DNA of 64,000 nt from Fluviicola sp. (GTDB lineage Bacteria > Bacteroidota > Bacteroidia > Flavobacteriales_D > Crocinitomicaceae), in the NCBI GenBank assembly GCA_021300395.1, contig JAJTEO010000003.1, positions 1-64,000 of the forward strand, written 5' to 3'. Both the position numbers and the translations under genes were made by a program. Below, in pieces: positions 1 through 10,017 of the stretch. The notes under the pieces are model-generated. The model made no database searches and was not told the origin of the DNA. It was given only the letters and a program-made list of their open reading frames with translations. Within the stretch, counting starts at the first letter, position 1. The number at the start of each line of letters is the position of its first letter.

Positions 1-1193
1 TCGTTTCGTTGCTCTTTGAACAGATAATTGGCTCCTTTTGAAATGCGTTCGTTATACGTTTTTAATCCTGTGTTTTGTTGTGAAACTAACTCTTTAACGC
101 TCCTTTTGATTGATATATGCGAATTAGATATAAATTCTTGTTCTTTTTGCATTCTCAATTTCACTCCACTTTTCATTGAAGATGAGGTAGAAACCAATGT
201 GTTTTTAGTTTCCATCAAACGTTTTTGAGTGACGTTTTTAAACAGTTTTACTTCAGAAGTTAAACCCGATTTTGAACGTTCAATGATGTTTTTTGTCACC
301 GAAATAATACTGCGTTGACTATCTCTTAAATACAAATCAATTTCTTGAAATGAACCGATTAAAAAGTCGGCCAATTCTGTTGGAGTTATTGCATTTCTAA
401 ACGCGACCATTTCAGCCACAGTTAAATTTGTCGAGTGACCAATTCCTGTTAAAATTGGTAATGGGAATTGAGCGATGGATTTACATAATTCGTAATTGTT
501 ATAACACGATAAACCGACTTCGCCTCCCCCACCTCGAACAATCACAACGACGTCAAAATGATGTTTTACTTTTTCGATTTTTTTCAATTGTTCGATGATC
601 GAAGGTATGGCAACATCACCTTGCAAATAAGCTGGAAAAAGATGCATGAAAAATTGATAACCATTTGCATTGTTCGCCATGACATTTCTGAAATCTGAAA
701 GTCCTTTACTGGTATCTGCTGAAATAATAGCGATGCGTTTTGGAAGCAAGGGATAATTCAATTTTTGGTTGAGATTTAACAATCCTTCCTTTTGTAATTT
801 CAACAATGTCTCTTGTCGTTCACGTTGCAATTCACCTAACGAATAATTCGGGTCGATGTCCATGATTTGTAAACTCAAACCAAATGTTTCATGAAACGTA
901 ATTTTCACTTGCATCAATAAAGTCGTTCCTTCTTGCAACGGTTCCTTTACAACACGAATAAAATTTTGATTGATACGTTCGTAATTGTGTTTCCAAATTG
1001 AAGCATTCATTTGCGCCACAATTTTATCGTCTTCTTTTTGAACTAACTCTGGAAAACAATGTCCACTCGGATAACGATTCAATTTATGCATTTCAGCTCG
1101 TATCCAATATAATTGCGCATACCGATCCTCAATCACTTTACGAATAGACGCAGCGACTTGCTTTAAAGAGAATATTTGACGATTGTCTGACAT
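1..1193 (-). CDS. xseA: Exodeoxyribonuclease VII large subunit, C-terminus cut by window edge
   Basis: Manual minus-strand translation from ATG at 1193: MSDNRQIFSLKQVAASIRKVIEDRYAQLYWIRAEMHKLNRYPSGHCFPELVQ... with VVIVRGGGGEVGLSCYN motif; absent from ORF track because it is open at the window edge. Confidence 0.93.
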   Translation of the reverse strand, partial: MSDNRQIFSLKQVAASIRKVIEDRYAQLYWIRAEMHKLNRYPSGHCFPELVQKEDDKIVAQMNASIWKHNYERINQNFIRVVKEPLQEGTTLLMQVKITFHETFGLSLQIMDIDPNYSLGELQRERQETLLKLQKEGLLNLNQKLNYPLLPKRIAIISADTSKGLSDFRNVMANNANGYQFFMHLFPAYLQGDVAIPSIIEQLKKIEKVKHHFDVVVIVRGGGGEVGLSCYNNYELCKSIAQFPLPILTGIGHSTNLTVAEMVAFRNAITPTELADFLIGSFQEIDLYLRDSQRSIISVTKNIIERSKSGLTSEVKLFKNVTQKRLMETKNTLVSTSSSMKSGVKLRMQKEQEFISNSHISIKRSVKELVSQQNTGLKTYNERISKGANYLFKEQRN

Positions 1194-1353
1194 GGATAGA
1201 TTAAAGATAGGAAGAAAGTTTAATAAGACTTCAAGAAAAAAGACTTTAAGATTCAAGATTTGAAAATATTTTAGATTTAAGAAATGTCAAAAATTGAAAT
1301 GATCATGAAACTCATACCAAAAAACATTAATTTTACAAAAAAACAATAGAACT

Positions 1354-1938
1354 ATGTTTACAGGAATCATTGAGCAATTAGGTGCAGTTAAAGCAATCGT
1401 GAAAGAAAACGAAAACATTCATTTTACAATTCAAGCGCCTTTTACAAATGAATTAAAAGTGGATCAAAGTGTTGCGCACAATGGGACTTGTTTAACGGTT
1501 GTTTCTATTGAAGGAAATGAATACGTTGTTACGGCGATTCAAGAGACTTTAAATAAAACCAATTTGGGTCAATGGGAAGTTGGCTCAAAAATCAATTTAG
1601 AGCGTTGTATGGTCATGAATGGTCGTTTGGACGGACATATCGTTCAAGGACATGTTGACACAACAGCTGAATGTATTGCCATCGAAGATCAAGATGGAAG
1701 TTGGAAATTTACATTTAGATATGATGCATCTCAACCAACTGTCGAAAAAGGATCTGCAACTGTTAATGGCGTAAGTTTAACGGTCGTTGATTCGAAAGAA
1801 AAAGAATTCTCAGTTTGTATTATTCCATATACATTCGAGCACACAAATTTTCATCAATTAAAAATTGGAAGTAAAGTGAATCTTGAATTTGATATCATCG
1901 GGAAATATGTAGCAAAATTGATGGGAAAAGTATATTAG
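1354..1938 (+). CDS. ribE: Riboflavin synthase alpha subunit
   Basis: MFTGIIEQLGAV start, internal duplication with NGTCLTV and NGVSLTVV motifs, GRLDGHIVQGHVD. Confidence 0.96.
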   Translation: MFTGIIEQLGAVKAIVKENENIHFTIQAPFTNELKVDQSVAHNGTCLTVVSIEGNEYVVTAIQETLNKTNLGQWEVGSKINLERCMVMNGRLDGHIVQGHVDTTAECIAIEDQDGSWKFTFRYDASQPTVEKGSATVNGVSLTVVDSKEKEFSVCIIPYTFEHTNFHQLKIGSKVNLEFDIIGKYVAKLMGKVY

Positions 1939-1942
1939 ACAA

Positions 1943-2030
1943 AAGATTTCAAGACCCAAGATTTTAAGACAAAGAATCATTTAATTAGTCTTAAAATCTT
2001 ATAGTCTTGAGTCTAGTAGTCTTGGATCTA
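1943..2030. terminator. Bidirectional hairpin between convergent genes (degenerate AAGA/GTCTT words)
   Basis: Perfect 13-bp inverted repeat aagattttaagac (1958-1970) / gtcttaaaatctt (1988-2000), outer caagac/gtcttg (1950-1955/2004-2009). Confidence 0.55.
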
Positions 2031-2032
2031 TC

Positions 2033-2503
2033 CTAAAACCACCTCCAAAGCGGTCGACTCGTCAACGGGGAAAATTCCCATGGAATTGAGAAAAAGATAA
2101 TTAGAAAAGCAAATCCATAGTAAATGAAAAGCGTTTTATACGGCGTTTCTTTTTGTTTTGATTTCACGATTCCAACACAAACCAATATTATTCCTGTCAG
2201 CATCATACTGCTGTGTTCCATTCCGAAAAACCGTGGTTGACGTAGATGAATGGCTTCCGAAAAATGAGTTAAAAAATAATTCACTAAGGGACTTCTAAAA
2301 TAGAGTTCGAAACCTAGAATGAGTTGAATGGTCACAAAAATCAAAAAAGAATTAATTAATCGCTTATCCAACAGTTCTATTTTCACCGTTTGATTTCTTT
2401 TCAAATACCATCTTACAATTGATACAATGAACAATATTGAAATGATCCACCGAATCAGGGAATGAAAGATTAAAATATTTGGATAAAGTGTGTCCATCTG
2501 CAA
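2033..2503 (-). CDS. Small integral membrane protein (about 4 TM helices, conserved-looking His residues; cytochrome-b-like at best)
   Basis: Hydrophobic segments; HSLIRW, MEHSSMM motifs; no confident family. Confidence 0.6.
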   Translation of the reverse strand: MQMDTLYPNILIFHSLIRWIISILFIVSIVRWYLKRNQTVKIELLDKRLINSFLIFVTIQLILGFELYFRSPLVNYFLTHFSEAIHLRQPRFFGMEHSSMMLTGIILVCVGIVKSKQKETPYKTLFIYYGFAFLIIFFSIPWEFSPLTSRPLWRWF

Positions 2504-2761
2504 GCTAAAGTTAATTTATTTCTCGGTTTTTTTATACAATCATCAAGAATAATTTCATTTTATCTTAATTTTTTATTTTGTTTAAATTATTGATATTTAA
2601 ATATATATCCGATTACAACCACTTACAAACGATAAATATTCGACAGTAAATGATAAATAACCGAAAAAAGATTTGAAGCTGAACAAACTTTGCAGTGTCG
2701 AAATCAATCAACAACAATTGATGGGAAACAAAAAATTCAAACTTTATAAAATTTACACATT

Positions 2762-3124
2762 ATGAGCACATTAAGAAACAAAGTTAGTTTGATAGGAAGA
2801 TTAGGTCAAAAACCTTCAATTCAAAAAGTAGGAAATGATTATTCAATCACAAAATTCTCGATCGCAACAAAAGAAGATTTCAAAGATAAAAATGGTAAAT
2901 GGGTTGAAAATACTCAATGGCATAATGTATATGCTTGGGGAAAAACAGCTGAACGTTTAGTAAATCTTTTAGACAAAGGTCAAGAGTTAATGATTGAAGG
3001 AAAATTGGTGAACAAGTCGTACGAAAAAGGTGGCGAAAAAAGATATACAACAGATATTGAGATCACCGATTTCTTATTATTAACGCCGAAAAATAATGAA
3101 TCAGTAGCAACTTCAAATAACTAG
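2762..3124 (+). CDS. ssb: Single-stranded DNA-binding protein paralog 1 (OB fold)
   Basis: NKVSLIGRLGQKP...ITKFSIATKE...TQWHNVYAWGKTAERLVNLLDKGQELMIEGKL; no acidic C-terminal tail. Confidence 0.9.
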   Translation: MSTLRNKVSLIGRLGQKPSIQKVGNDYSITKFSIATKEDFKDKNGKWVENTQWHNVYAWGKTAERLVNLLDKGQELMIEGKLVNKSYEKGGEKRYTTDIEITDFLLLTPKNNESVATSNN

Positions 3125-3129
3125 GAACC

Positions 3130-3444
3130 ATGAATCACGTAAATTTAATTGGAAAAATGAGTTCAACTCCAAAATTTGTTGAATTATCAAATGGAAGAAA
3201 AATCGCACAGTTTACTTTAACTACCAAAGAAACATTTTTAGATGCGGAAGGAAATATGAAAAGCAAAAAACAATGGCATCAATTGTCTGCTTGGGGAAGA
3301 TGGGTTCAAGTATTAGAAGAACTCGGAACCGCAGGAATGGGATTGGCCATCGAAGGTAAATTAACCAGTCGTTTTTACAAAAATTCATCTGGGGAACGTA
3401 GAGTGGTATCCGAAGTTGAAGTAAACGATTTGGTCATTCTATAA
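3130..3444 (+). CDS. Single-stranded DNA-binding protein paralog 2 (OB fold)
   Basis: NHVNLIGKMSSTPKF...KQWHQLSAWGRWVQVLEELGTAGMGLAIEGKLTSR; no acidic tail. Confidence 0.88.
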   Translation: MNHVNLIGKMSSTPKFVELSNGRKIAQFTLTTKETFLDAEGNMKSKKQWHQLSAWGRWVQVLEELGTAGMGLAIEGKLTSRFYKNSSGERRVVSEVEVNDLVIL

Positions 3445-3495
3445 TAAATCAACCTAACCTTAAATCTAACTTTTTCACCTTTAAAACTTAACGAT

Positions 3496-3822
3496 ATGCA
3501 AACGCTTAGAAATCACGTAACACTAGTTGGAAACATGGGTCAAAACGCATTGATCACAAATTTCGATAATGGAAATAAAGTCGCTCGTTTCAGTTTAGCA
3601 ACTGATTCAAAAGTAAAATCAAAAGATGGAGCTGTAACTAAAAACACCGAATGGCACCGCGTTTTTGCTTGGGGAAATATGGCTCAATACATCGAAAACT
3701 ATGGCGAAAAAGGAAAACAAATTGCCATTCATGGAAGATTGATAAAAAGAACATATGTTTCACCAGAAGGGAAATCCAGAGCGATTACTGAAATTGAAGT
3801 AAAACAAATTATAGGAATTTAA
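3496..3822 (+). CDS. Single-stranded DNA-binding protein paralog 3 (OB fold)
   Basis: NHVTLVGNMGQNA...TEWHRVFAWGNMAQYIENYGEKGKQIAIHGRL; no acidic tail. Confidence 0.88.
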   Translation: MQTLRNHVTLVGNMGQNALITNFDNGNKVARFSLATDSKVKSKDGAVTKNTEWHRVFAWGNMAQYIENYGEKGKQIAIHGRLIKRTYVSPEGKSRAITEIEVKQIIGI

Positions 3823-3883
3823 AAAGATTACTTAACCACCAATTATCCATCTAAAAACGATATGCAATCAACTTAGATGAATC

Positions 3884-3916
3884 AAAACGACTTGTGAAAA
3901 CAGGTCGTTTTTTGAT
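3884..3916 (+). terminator. Rho-independent-like terminator downstream of ssb cluster
   Basis: aaaacgacttgtgaaaacaggtcgtttttt stem-loop plus T-run. Confidence 0.65.
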
Positions 3917-4040
3917 TTTATCAATAAGACAATTTTAGAAATTTTTTTAATAAATAGTTCCTAAAATTTCAAACCTAAAAACTATGCTTATCTTTATAAG
4001 CTGAACAAAGTTGAAATAAAAAATATTAAATAAATAGACT

Positions 4041-6089
4041 ATGCAACGTTATCAAAACTACGCTTTAGGTAAATGGTTTGACGGAGATGGAGTTGAAACC
4101 AACGTTTACAATGCAATTACAGGGGATAAAATCGGAGAAGTTTCTAGTGCAGGATTAGATTACCAAGCGATGTTAGAATATGCTCGTAAAACGGGTGGAC
4201 ATGCGTTGAGAAAAATGACGTTCCAAGAAAGAGGAAGAATGCTAAAAGCGTTGGCACTTCACTTAATGGAAAAGAAAAATAAATATTATGAAGTAAGTGC
4301 TTGGACAGGAGCAACGAAAGTAGATTCTTGGATTGACATTGAAGGAGGAATTGGAAATTTATTTGCTAATGCATCTTTAAGAAAACAATTTCCAGATTTA
4401 CCATATTATGTAGATGGTCAAGCAGCTCCATTGTCTAAAAACGGAACTTTTATCGGTCATCACATCATGGTTCCAAAAGAAGGAGCAGCAGTTCATATCA
4501 ATGCATTCAATTTCCCGATTTGGGGGATGTTGGAAAAAATTGCCGTGAATTTAATGGCAGGTGTTCCAGCAATTGTGAAGCCTTCAGAGTACACAAGTTT
4601 CTTAACGGAAGTTATTACAAGAGATATTATCGAATCTAAAATTTTACCAGAAGGTGCTTTGCAATTAGTGGTAGGACTTGGAAGAGGAATTTTAGACCAT
4701 GTTACTTCTGACAATGTGGTTACGTTTACAGGAAGTGCTTCTACAGGTAAAATCTTAAAAGGTTTACCTCAAATCGCTCAAGAAAGTGTATCATTTAACT
4801 TAGAAGCAGATTCTTTAAATGCAACTATTTTAGGTAAATATGCAACTCCTGGAACAGAAGAATTTGATTTATTTATCAAAGAAACAGTAAAAGAGATTAC
4901 GATCAAAGCTGGTCAAAAATGTACAGCAGTTCGACGTATAATCGTTCCGGAAGATTTAATCGAAGAAGTAGAAAAAGGAATTGCAGCTCGTTTGGCTTCA
5001 ACTAAAATTGGAGATCCAAGTCAAGAAGGAGTCCGTATGGGTTCTTTGGCAACAAGATTACAAGTTGATAGAGTTAGAGCAAGCGTTGAAGAATTAGCAA
5101 AATCTCAAAACATTGTATTTGGTGATTTAGACAATTTTGATGTGATTGGTGCTGACAGAAATAAAGGAGCATTCTTCTCTCCAATTTTATTTAGAAATGA
5201 TAATCCATTCGTAAATACTGATTGTCATAACATCGAGGCATTTGGTCCAGTTTCGACAATTATGCCTTACAAAACAATTGATGATGCAATTGAATTAGCC
5301 AAAATGGGTAAAGGTTCATTGGTATCTTCAATCGTTACACCTAATGATCATGAAGCAACAGAATATGTAGTTGGAGCAGCTTGTATGCACGGCCGTATTT
5401 TAGTGTTGAACAAAGATTGTGCGAAAGAAAGTACCGGTCACGGTTCTCCAATGCCATTGTTAACGCATGGTGGACCAGGAAGAGCTGGTGGTGGAGAAGA
5501 AATGGGTGGAAAACGAGGAGTTTTACATTACTTACAAAGAACAGCCATTCAAGGACATCCAACAACGATTACTAAAATCACACAACAATTTCAAGTAGGA
5601 GCAGAGATGCCAGAAGCAAATCCTCATGTATTTAGAAAATACTTCGAAGAGTTGGTAATTGGCGAAACAGTTTTCACACATAAACATACCGTTACAGATG
5701 CAGACATTGTAAACTTTGCGAATGTTTCAGGAGATAATTTTTACGCACACATGGATGCGACTTCTTTAGAAGGAACGATTTTCGAAAGAAGAGTAGCTCA
5801 CGGATATTTCGTATTATCTAAAGCTGCAGGTTTATTTGTAGACCCGAAAAAAGGTCCAGTTTTATTGAACTACGGATTAGAAGATGCTCGTTTTACAAAA
5901 CCAGTTTATCCTGGAGCAACAATCGGTGTTCGTTTTACAGTAAAAGAAAAAGTAGATCAAGAGAAACGTTCAGAAGATGATATCGCTAAAGGAATTGTGA
6001 AATTCTTAGTAGATGTTTACGATGAAACAGGAGAAACAGTAGCGTTAGCAACTATTTTGACAATGGTTAAGAAAATTAATCAAGATTAA
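4041..6089 (+). CDS. paaZ: Bifunctional aldehyde dehydrogenase / MaoC-type enoyl-CoA hydratase (phenylacetate ring-opening enzyme PaaZ)
   Basis: N-terminal ALDH domain (FTGSASTGKIL, GQKCTAVRRIIVP) fused to C-terminal MaoC hotdog (FANVSGDNFYAHMD, AHGYFVLSKAAG). Confidence 0.92.
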   Translation: MQRYQNYALGKWFDGDGVETNVYNAITGDKIGEVSSAGLDYQAMLEYARKTGGHALRKMTFQERGRMLKALALHLMEKKNKYYEVSAWTGATKVDSWIDIEGGIGNLFANASLRKQFPDLPYYVDGQAAPLSKNGTFIGHHIMVPKEGAAVHINAFNFPIWGMLEKIAVNLMAGVPAIVKPSEYTSFLTEVITRDIIESKILPEGALQLVVGLGRGILDHVTSDNVVTFTGSASTGKILKGLPQIAQESVSFNLEADSLNATILGKYATPGTEEFDLFIKETVKEITIKAGQKCTAVRRIIVPEDLIEEVEKGIAARLASTKIGDPSQEGVRMGSLATRLQVDRVRASVEELAKSQNIVFGDLDNFDVIGADRNKGAFFSPILFRNDNPFVNTDCHNIEAFGPVSTIMPYKTIDDAIELAKMGKGSLVSSIVTPNDHEATEYVVGAACMHGRILVLNKDCAKESTGHGSPMPLLTHGGPGRAGGGEEMGGKRGVLHYLQRTAIQGHPTTITKITQQFQVGAEMPEANPHVFRKYFEELVIGETVFTHKHTVTDADIVNFANVSGDNFYAHMDATSLEGTIFERRVAHGYFVLSKAAGLFVDPKKGPVLLNYGLEDARFTKPVYPGATIGVRFTVKEKVDQEKRSEDDIAKGIVKFLVDVYDETGETVALATILTMVKKINQD

Positions 6090-6099
6090 ATTAAATATT

Positions 6100-6135
6100 A
6101 AACACACGATGGCTTTTAGGCTGTTGTGTGTTTTT
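6100..6135 (+). terminator. Rho-independent-like terminator after paaZ
   Basis: aaacacac...gtgtgttttt stem-loop. Confidence 0.6.
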
Positions 6136-6161
6136 CAACTTCTATCCAACACTTAAATAAT

Positions 6162-6641
6162 ATGAAAAATCAATTTATCGCTCTTCTAATCATCTATATT
6201 TTAACTGCTTGTTCGAATGAAATAAACAAAATCAAAGTCGTAAAAGAAGTTGAAAGTGGAATAACGAAAGTTAATTTATATCAGAAAATCGAAGAGTTGT
6301 TGGAACAGAAAATAGCATTTGATGATGTTTCAATTTCTTATTCAGACTTGATAAAGTGTTTTTCAAAATCTTTTAATACTCGTTTTCAGAAAGATGGCGG
6401 TTCAATAATGAAAGAATTACTTCCAAAGTGGAAAGCACAATCAATTCAACTAATCTCAGATTTAAAAATTGGAAATGAGATTACATTAACGAATAAAAGA
6501 TTGAAATTGGATAAACAAGATGAAGAATTGAAAGCATATAGTTGTCGTGTAAATTTCGAAGCTAAAAATCTTGAAAACCAATTAAATATAAGATTGTTAG
6601 AAGTGGACAAGCAATTTTATATTGTCAGTATAGACAAATAA
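6162..6641 (+). CDS. Hypothetical lipoprotein
   Basis: Internal ATG gives MKNQFIALLIIYILTACSNE, a lipoprotein signal peptide; the upstream ATG at 6126 overlaps the paaZ terminator. Confidence 0.6.
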   Translation: MKNQFIALLIIYILTACSNEINKIKVVKEVESGITKVNLYQKIEELLEQKIAFDDVSISYSDLIKCFSKSFNTRFQKDGGSIMKELLPKWKAQSIQLISDLKIGNEITLTNKRLKLDKQDEELKAYSCRVNFEAKNLENQLNIRLLEVDKQFYIVSIDK

Positions 6642-6647
6642 CAATTA

Positions 6648-7532
6648 TCAGATTTTTTTATTTCTCTTCAAATACATATCGTAAATCATACCATCTGAAA
6701 GTCCGATTTTTGGAACAATGATGTTTTTGCATTTAAGTTCCTTCATGATATAAAGATAAATATCCATTGCTGGAACGATAACATCCGCTCTATCAGGCTT
6801 TAATTGATATTTTTCAACCCTATGAGACAAACTTAATTCATCAATTTCATCTCTTAATTCCTTGATTTTTTTGACTGAAATTGTCTCCATATGTTGCGCA
6901 CCTAACATCTTGTGGACTTTATTAATATTTCCACCAGTAGCAAAAATTTGGTGAACTGTTTTAATCTCCACGTGAAGTGCTAACCAATCATGAATTTCTT
7001 TCCAAATATCTTCGTTTACTTTTCCTTTTAATAAACGAATTGTTCCAATTTGAAATGATTTAGATGCCAAACGTTCTCCATTTTCAAAAACACTTACTTC
7101 CGTACTTCCACCTCCAACGTCAATCACAACAAAAGGCATTGTTTTATCGAAATCCATCAAAAAGAAGGTCCCAAAAATTAAATCGGCTTCTTCATTTCCT
7201 GAAATGACATCTATTTCAACACCCGTTTGATCGGCTATAAGTTTTTGAATTTCTTTCCCATTTGAAGCTTCGCGCATTGCAGATGTTGCGCATGCACGAA
7301 GTTCTTTCACTTCAAAAATTTCAGAAATTAAGCGAAATGCTTTTATTGTTTTTGAAAAGTGTTCCGCTTTCTTAACAGATATTTTACCATCTTCGAAAAC
7401 CTCTTCACCTAATCGCAATGGAATACGTGTATACGATATCTTTTTTACAAAAGAATGTCCATTCTCTGTTGTCACTTCGCCAACTAAAAGACGGGCAGCA
7501 TTAGTTCCAATATCGATCGCTCCGTAACGCAT
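6648..7532 (-). CDS. Ppx/GppA family exopolyphosphatase/guanosine pentaphosphatase
   Basis: RYGAIDIGTNAARLLV; VVIDVGGGSTEVSVF; FATGGNINKV. Confidence 0.9.
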   Translation of the reverse strand: MRYGAIDIGTNAARLLVGEVTTENGHSFVKKISYTRIPLRLGEEVFEDGKISVKKAEHFSKTIKAFRLISEIFEVKELRACATSAMREASNGKEIQKLIADQTGVEIDVISGNEEADLIFGTFFLMDFDKTMPFVVIDVGGGSTEVSVFENGERLASKSFQIGTIRLLKGKVNEDIWKEIHDWLALHVEIKTVHQIFATGGNINKVHKMLGAQHMETISVKKIKELRDEIDELSLSHRVEKYQLKPDRADVIVPAMDIYLYIMKELKCKNIIVPKIGLSDGMIYDMYLKRNKKI

Positions 7533-7549
7533 TTTCTAGGTAAAGCTAA

Positions 7550-8860
7550 TTATTTTTTTCTAAAGAAAATACGAATTGGCACCCCTTGGAAATCATAAAT
7601 TTCACGCATTCTATTTTCTAAGAAACGTTTGTAGCTATCTGGAATGTATTGAGGTAAATTACAGAAAAATGCAAACGAAGGACTTTGCGTTGGTAACTGT
7701 TGAATGTATTTAATTTTCACATATTTACCTTTCAAAGATGGAGGAGGAGTCGCTGCAATGATATCACCCATTACATCGTTCAATTCTGAAGTAGAAATTT
7801 TACGTTTTTTATTTTCGTAAACTTTCATTGTCTCTTCCAACGCTTTGTGTACACGTTGTTTTGTTACTGTAGAAGTAAAGATAATCGGAACGTCATTAAA
7901 CGGAGCTAATTGTTCTCTAATTTTATCTTCCCATTCTTTTGTTGTTTGGGTTTCTTTTTCAATTAAATCCCATTTATTTACTAAAACAACAACACCTTTA
8001 GCATTTTTCTCAATTACATAATAAATATGTAAATCTTGTTTTTGAAGTCCTTCCGTAGCGTCAATCATAAAGACACATACATCAGACTCTTCAATCGCTC
8101 TAACTGAACGTAAAACTGAGTAGTATTCTAAATCTTCTTGAACTTTCGCTTTTTTACGAATACCAGCTGTATCAACAATCATGAAATCAAATCCAAAGGC
8201 ATTGAATCTTGTATTGATTGCATCTCTCGTTGTACCTGAAATATCTGTAACAATGTTTCTTTCTTCACCTGTAATTGCATTTACGAAAGAAGATTTACCA
8301 ACATTTGGTTTACCAACGATACAAATACGAGGTAAGTGATCTAATTCTTTAACAGATTCATCTTCGATGTCCATGAATTTCACAGCATCATCCAATAACT
8401 CACCTGTACCACTTCCGTTTGTTGCTGACATATCGTAAACATCACCAATTCCTAACTGATAGAATTCAGAAGAAAGACCGATACGTCCGCTATTATCTAC
8501 TTTATTTGCAACAATGAAAACTTTCTTTTTAGATTTTCTTAATAATCCAGCAACCATCTCATCAAAATCAACGATACCAGTTGTAACATCCACCATGAAA
8601 AAGATGATGTTTGCTTCTTCAATTGCGATTAAAACTTGTTTACGAATTTCTGCTTCGAAGATATCATCCGTTCCACTTGCATAACCACCTGTATCGATTA
8701 CAGAAAATTGGTAACCATTCCATTCACCTCTTCCGTATAATCTATCACGTGTAACACCACTTACTTCTTTCACAATAGCGTTAGAAGATTCTGTTAAACG
8801 ATTGAATAAAGTTGATTTCCCTACATTTGGACGACCAACAATTGCTATAATATTTCCCAT
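7550..8860 (-). CDS. der: Ribosome biogenesis GTPase Der (tandem GTPase domains)
   Basis: Two P-loops GRPNVGKSTLFNRL and GKPNVGKSSFVNAI, KH-like C-terminus. Confidence 0.96.
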   Translation of the reverse strand: MGNIIAIVGRPNVGKSTLFNRLTESSNAIVKEVSGVTRDRLYGRGEWNGYQFSVIDTGGYASGTDDIFEAEIRKQVLIAIEEANIIFFMVDVTTGIVDFDEMVAGLLRKSKKKVFIVANKVDNSGRIGLSSEFYQLGIGDVYDMSATNGSGTGELLDDAVKFMDIEDESVKELDHLPRICIVGKPNVGKSSFVNAITGEERNIVTDISGTTRDAINTRFNAFGFDFMIVDTAGIRKKAKVQEDLEYYSVLRSVRAIEESDVCVFMIDATEGLQKQDLHIYYVIEKNAKGVVVLVNKWDLIEKETQTTKEWEDKIREQLAPFNDVPIIFTSTVTKQRVHKALEETMKVYENKKRKISTSELNDVMGDIIAATPPPSLKGKYVKIKYIQQLPTQSPSFAFFCNLPQYIPDSYKRFLENRMREIYDFQGVPIRIFFRKK

Positions 8861-8895
8861 TTTATCTTTTCAAAGCAAACTGATTAAAACAAAAT

Positions 8896-8946
8896 TATTT
8901 GCTAATCTGTAATTTGCCAATTTGTAATCTACTAATTTGTAATCTA
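8896..8946. repeat. Imperfect 15-bp tandem repeat, about 3 units
   Basis: taatctgtaatttgc / caatttgtaatctac / taatttgtaatctat between der and era; produces the artefactual LICNLPICNLLICNL peptide in the + ORF. Confidence 0.6.
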
Positions 8947-8950
8947 TTTT

Positions 8951-9826
8951 TTAATACCCGTATTTCTTCAATTTCGTATCTGAAGTTCTCCAATCTTTGT
9001 CGACTTTCACAAACGTTTCTAAGAATACTTTTTTCATTACGAATTTTTCGATGTCTTGTCTTGCTTCTCGTCCAATTCGTTTCAACATTTCGCCACCTTT
9101 ACCAATGATAATTCCTTTTTGAGAATCACGCTCAACAATGATTAAGGCACGAATTTTAATAATATCTTGTTCTTCTAAATACTCTTCAATTTCAATTTGA
9201 CTTGAATAAGGAACCTCTTTTTGACAATGAATAAAAATCTTTTCACGAATCATTTCTGAAATAAAGAAACGCATCGGTCGATCAGATAAATCTTCTTTGT
9301 CATAATATGGAGGACATTCAGGAATCAATTTCAAAATTCGTTCCCACAACAAATCTATATTGAATCCGTGAAGCGCAGAAAGTAAGTAAACATAAGCATC
9401 AGGTAAACGTTCTTGCCAGTAGCTAATACGTTCCATTGCTTTTGCTTGGTCACCTAAATCTATTTTATTGATCAAACAAATCACTGGAATTTTCAATTTT
9501 TGAATTTTTTCCAATGTCTCTTTGTGATTCATTTCATCTTCGTTGATATCTGTGATGAAAATCAAAACATCAGCATCTTGAATTGAAGTATTTACATAAC
9601 CCATCATTGCATCGTGAAGTGCATATGCTGAGTTTACAACTCCAGGAGTATCAGAGAAAACGACTTGATAATCTTCTTCATTGACAATTCCTAAAATTCT
9701 GTGACGTGTTGTTTGTGCTTTTGGAGTAACGATAGACATTTTACTCCCCATCAATTGGTTCATCAATGTAGATTTACCAACGTTTGGACTACCAACGATA
9801 TTTACAAATCCTGCTTTGTGGGACAT
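8951..9826 (-). CDS. era: GTPase Era
   Basis: VGSPNVGKSTLMNQLMGSKMSIVTPKAQTTRHRILGI; C-terminal KH domain GIIIGKGGEMLKRIG. Confidence 0.96.
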   Translation of the reverse strand: MSHKAGFVNIVGSPNVGKSTLMNQLMGSKMSIVTPKAQTTRHRILGIVNEEDYQVVFSDTPGVVNSAYALHDAMMGYVNTSIQDADVLIFITDINEDEMNHKETLEKIQKLKIPVICLINKIDLGDQAKAMERISYWQERLPDAYVYLLSALHGFNIDLLWERILKLIPECPPYYDKEDLSDRPMRFFISEMIREKIFIHCQKEVPYSSQIEIEEYLEEQDIIKIRALIIVERDSQKGIIIGKGGEMLKRIGREARQDIEKFVMKKVFLETFVKVDKDWRTSDTKLKKYGY

Positions 9827-9845
9827 TCTTAACTTTTTAGATTTG

Positions 9846-9876
9846 CAAAGGTAATCATTATTGGAGGGGTTTGCAA
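9846..9876 (-). promoter_or_regulatory. Putative Bacteroidetes sigmaA-type promoter for era (TTG-N20-TAccTTTG)
   Basis: Minus-strand TTG (9874-9876), 20-nt spacer, TACCTTTG (9846-9853), upstream of the era ATG at 9826. Confidence 0.5.
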
Positions 9877-10017
9877 TTAAAAGGCGTAAATAGGTTTATT
9901 AAATTAGCGTTAATGTATTATATTGATTTTGGAGGCGATAATTATCGGTTTCTAATCGTTAGAACACTTTAGCGCTCTATAACATTAGCTTTGAAATAAA
10001 ATATTCTAATAGATTAT

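Noticed and set aside
28-228. 66-aa plus-strand ORF at the left edge
   Set aside because: Antisense to xseA
4493-5575. Antisense and alternate-frame ORFs within paaZ
   Set aside because: Fully overlapped by a confident long CDS
8899-9108. ORF MLICNLPICNLLICNL...
   Set aside because: Product of the 15-bp intergenic tandem repeat running antisense into era
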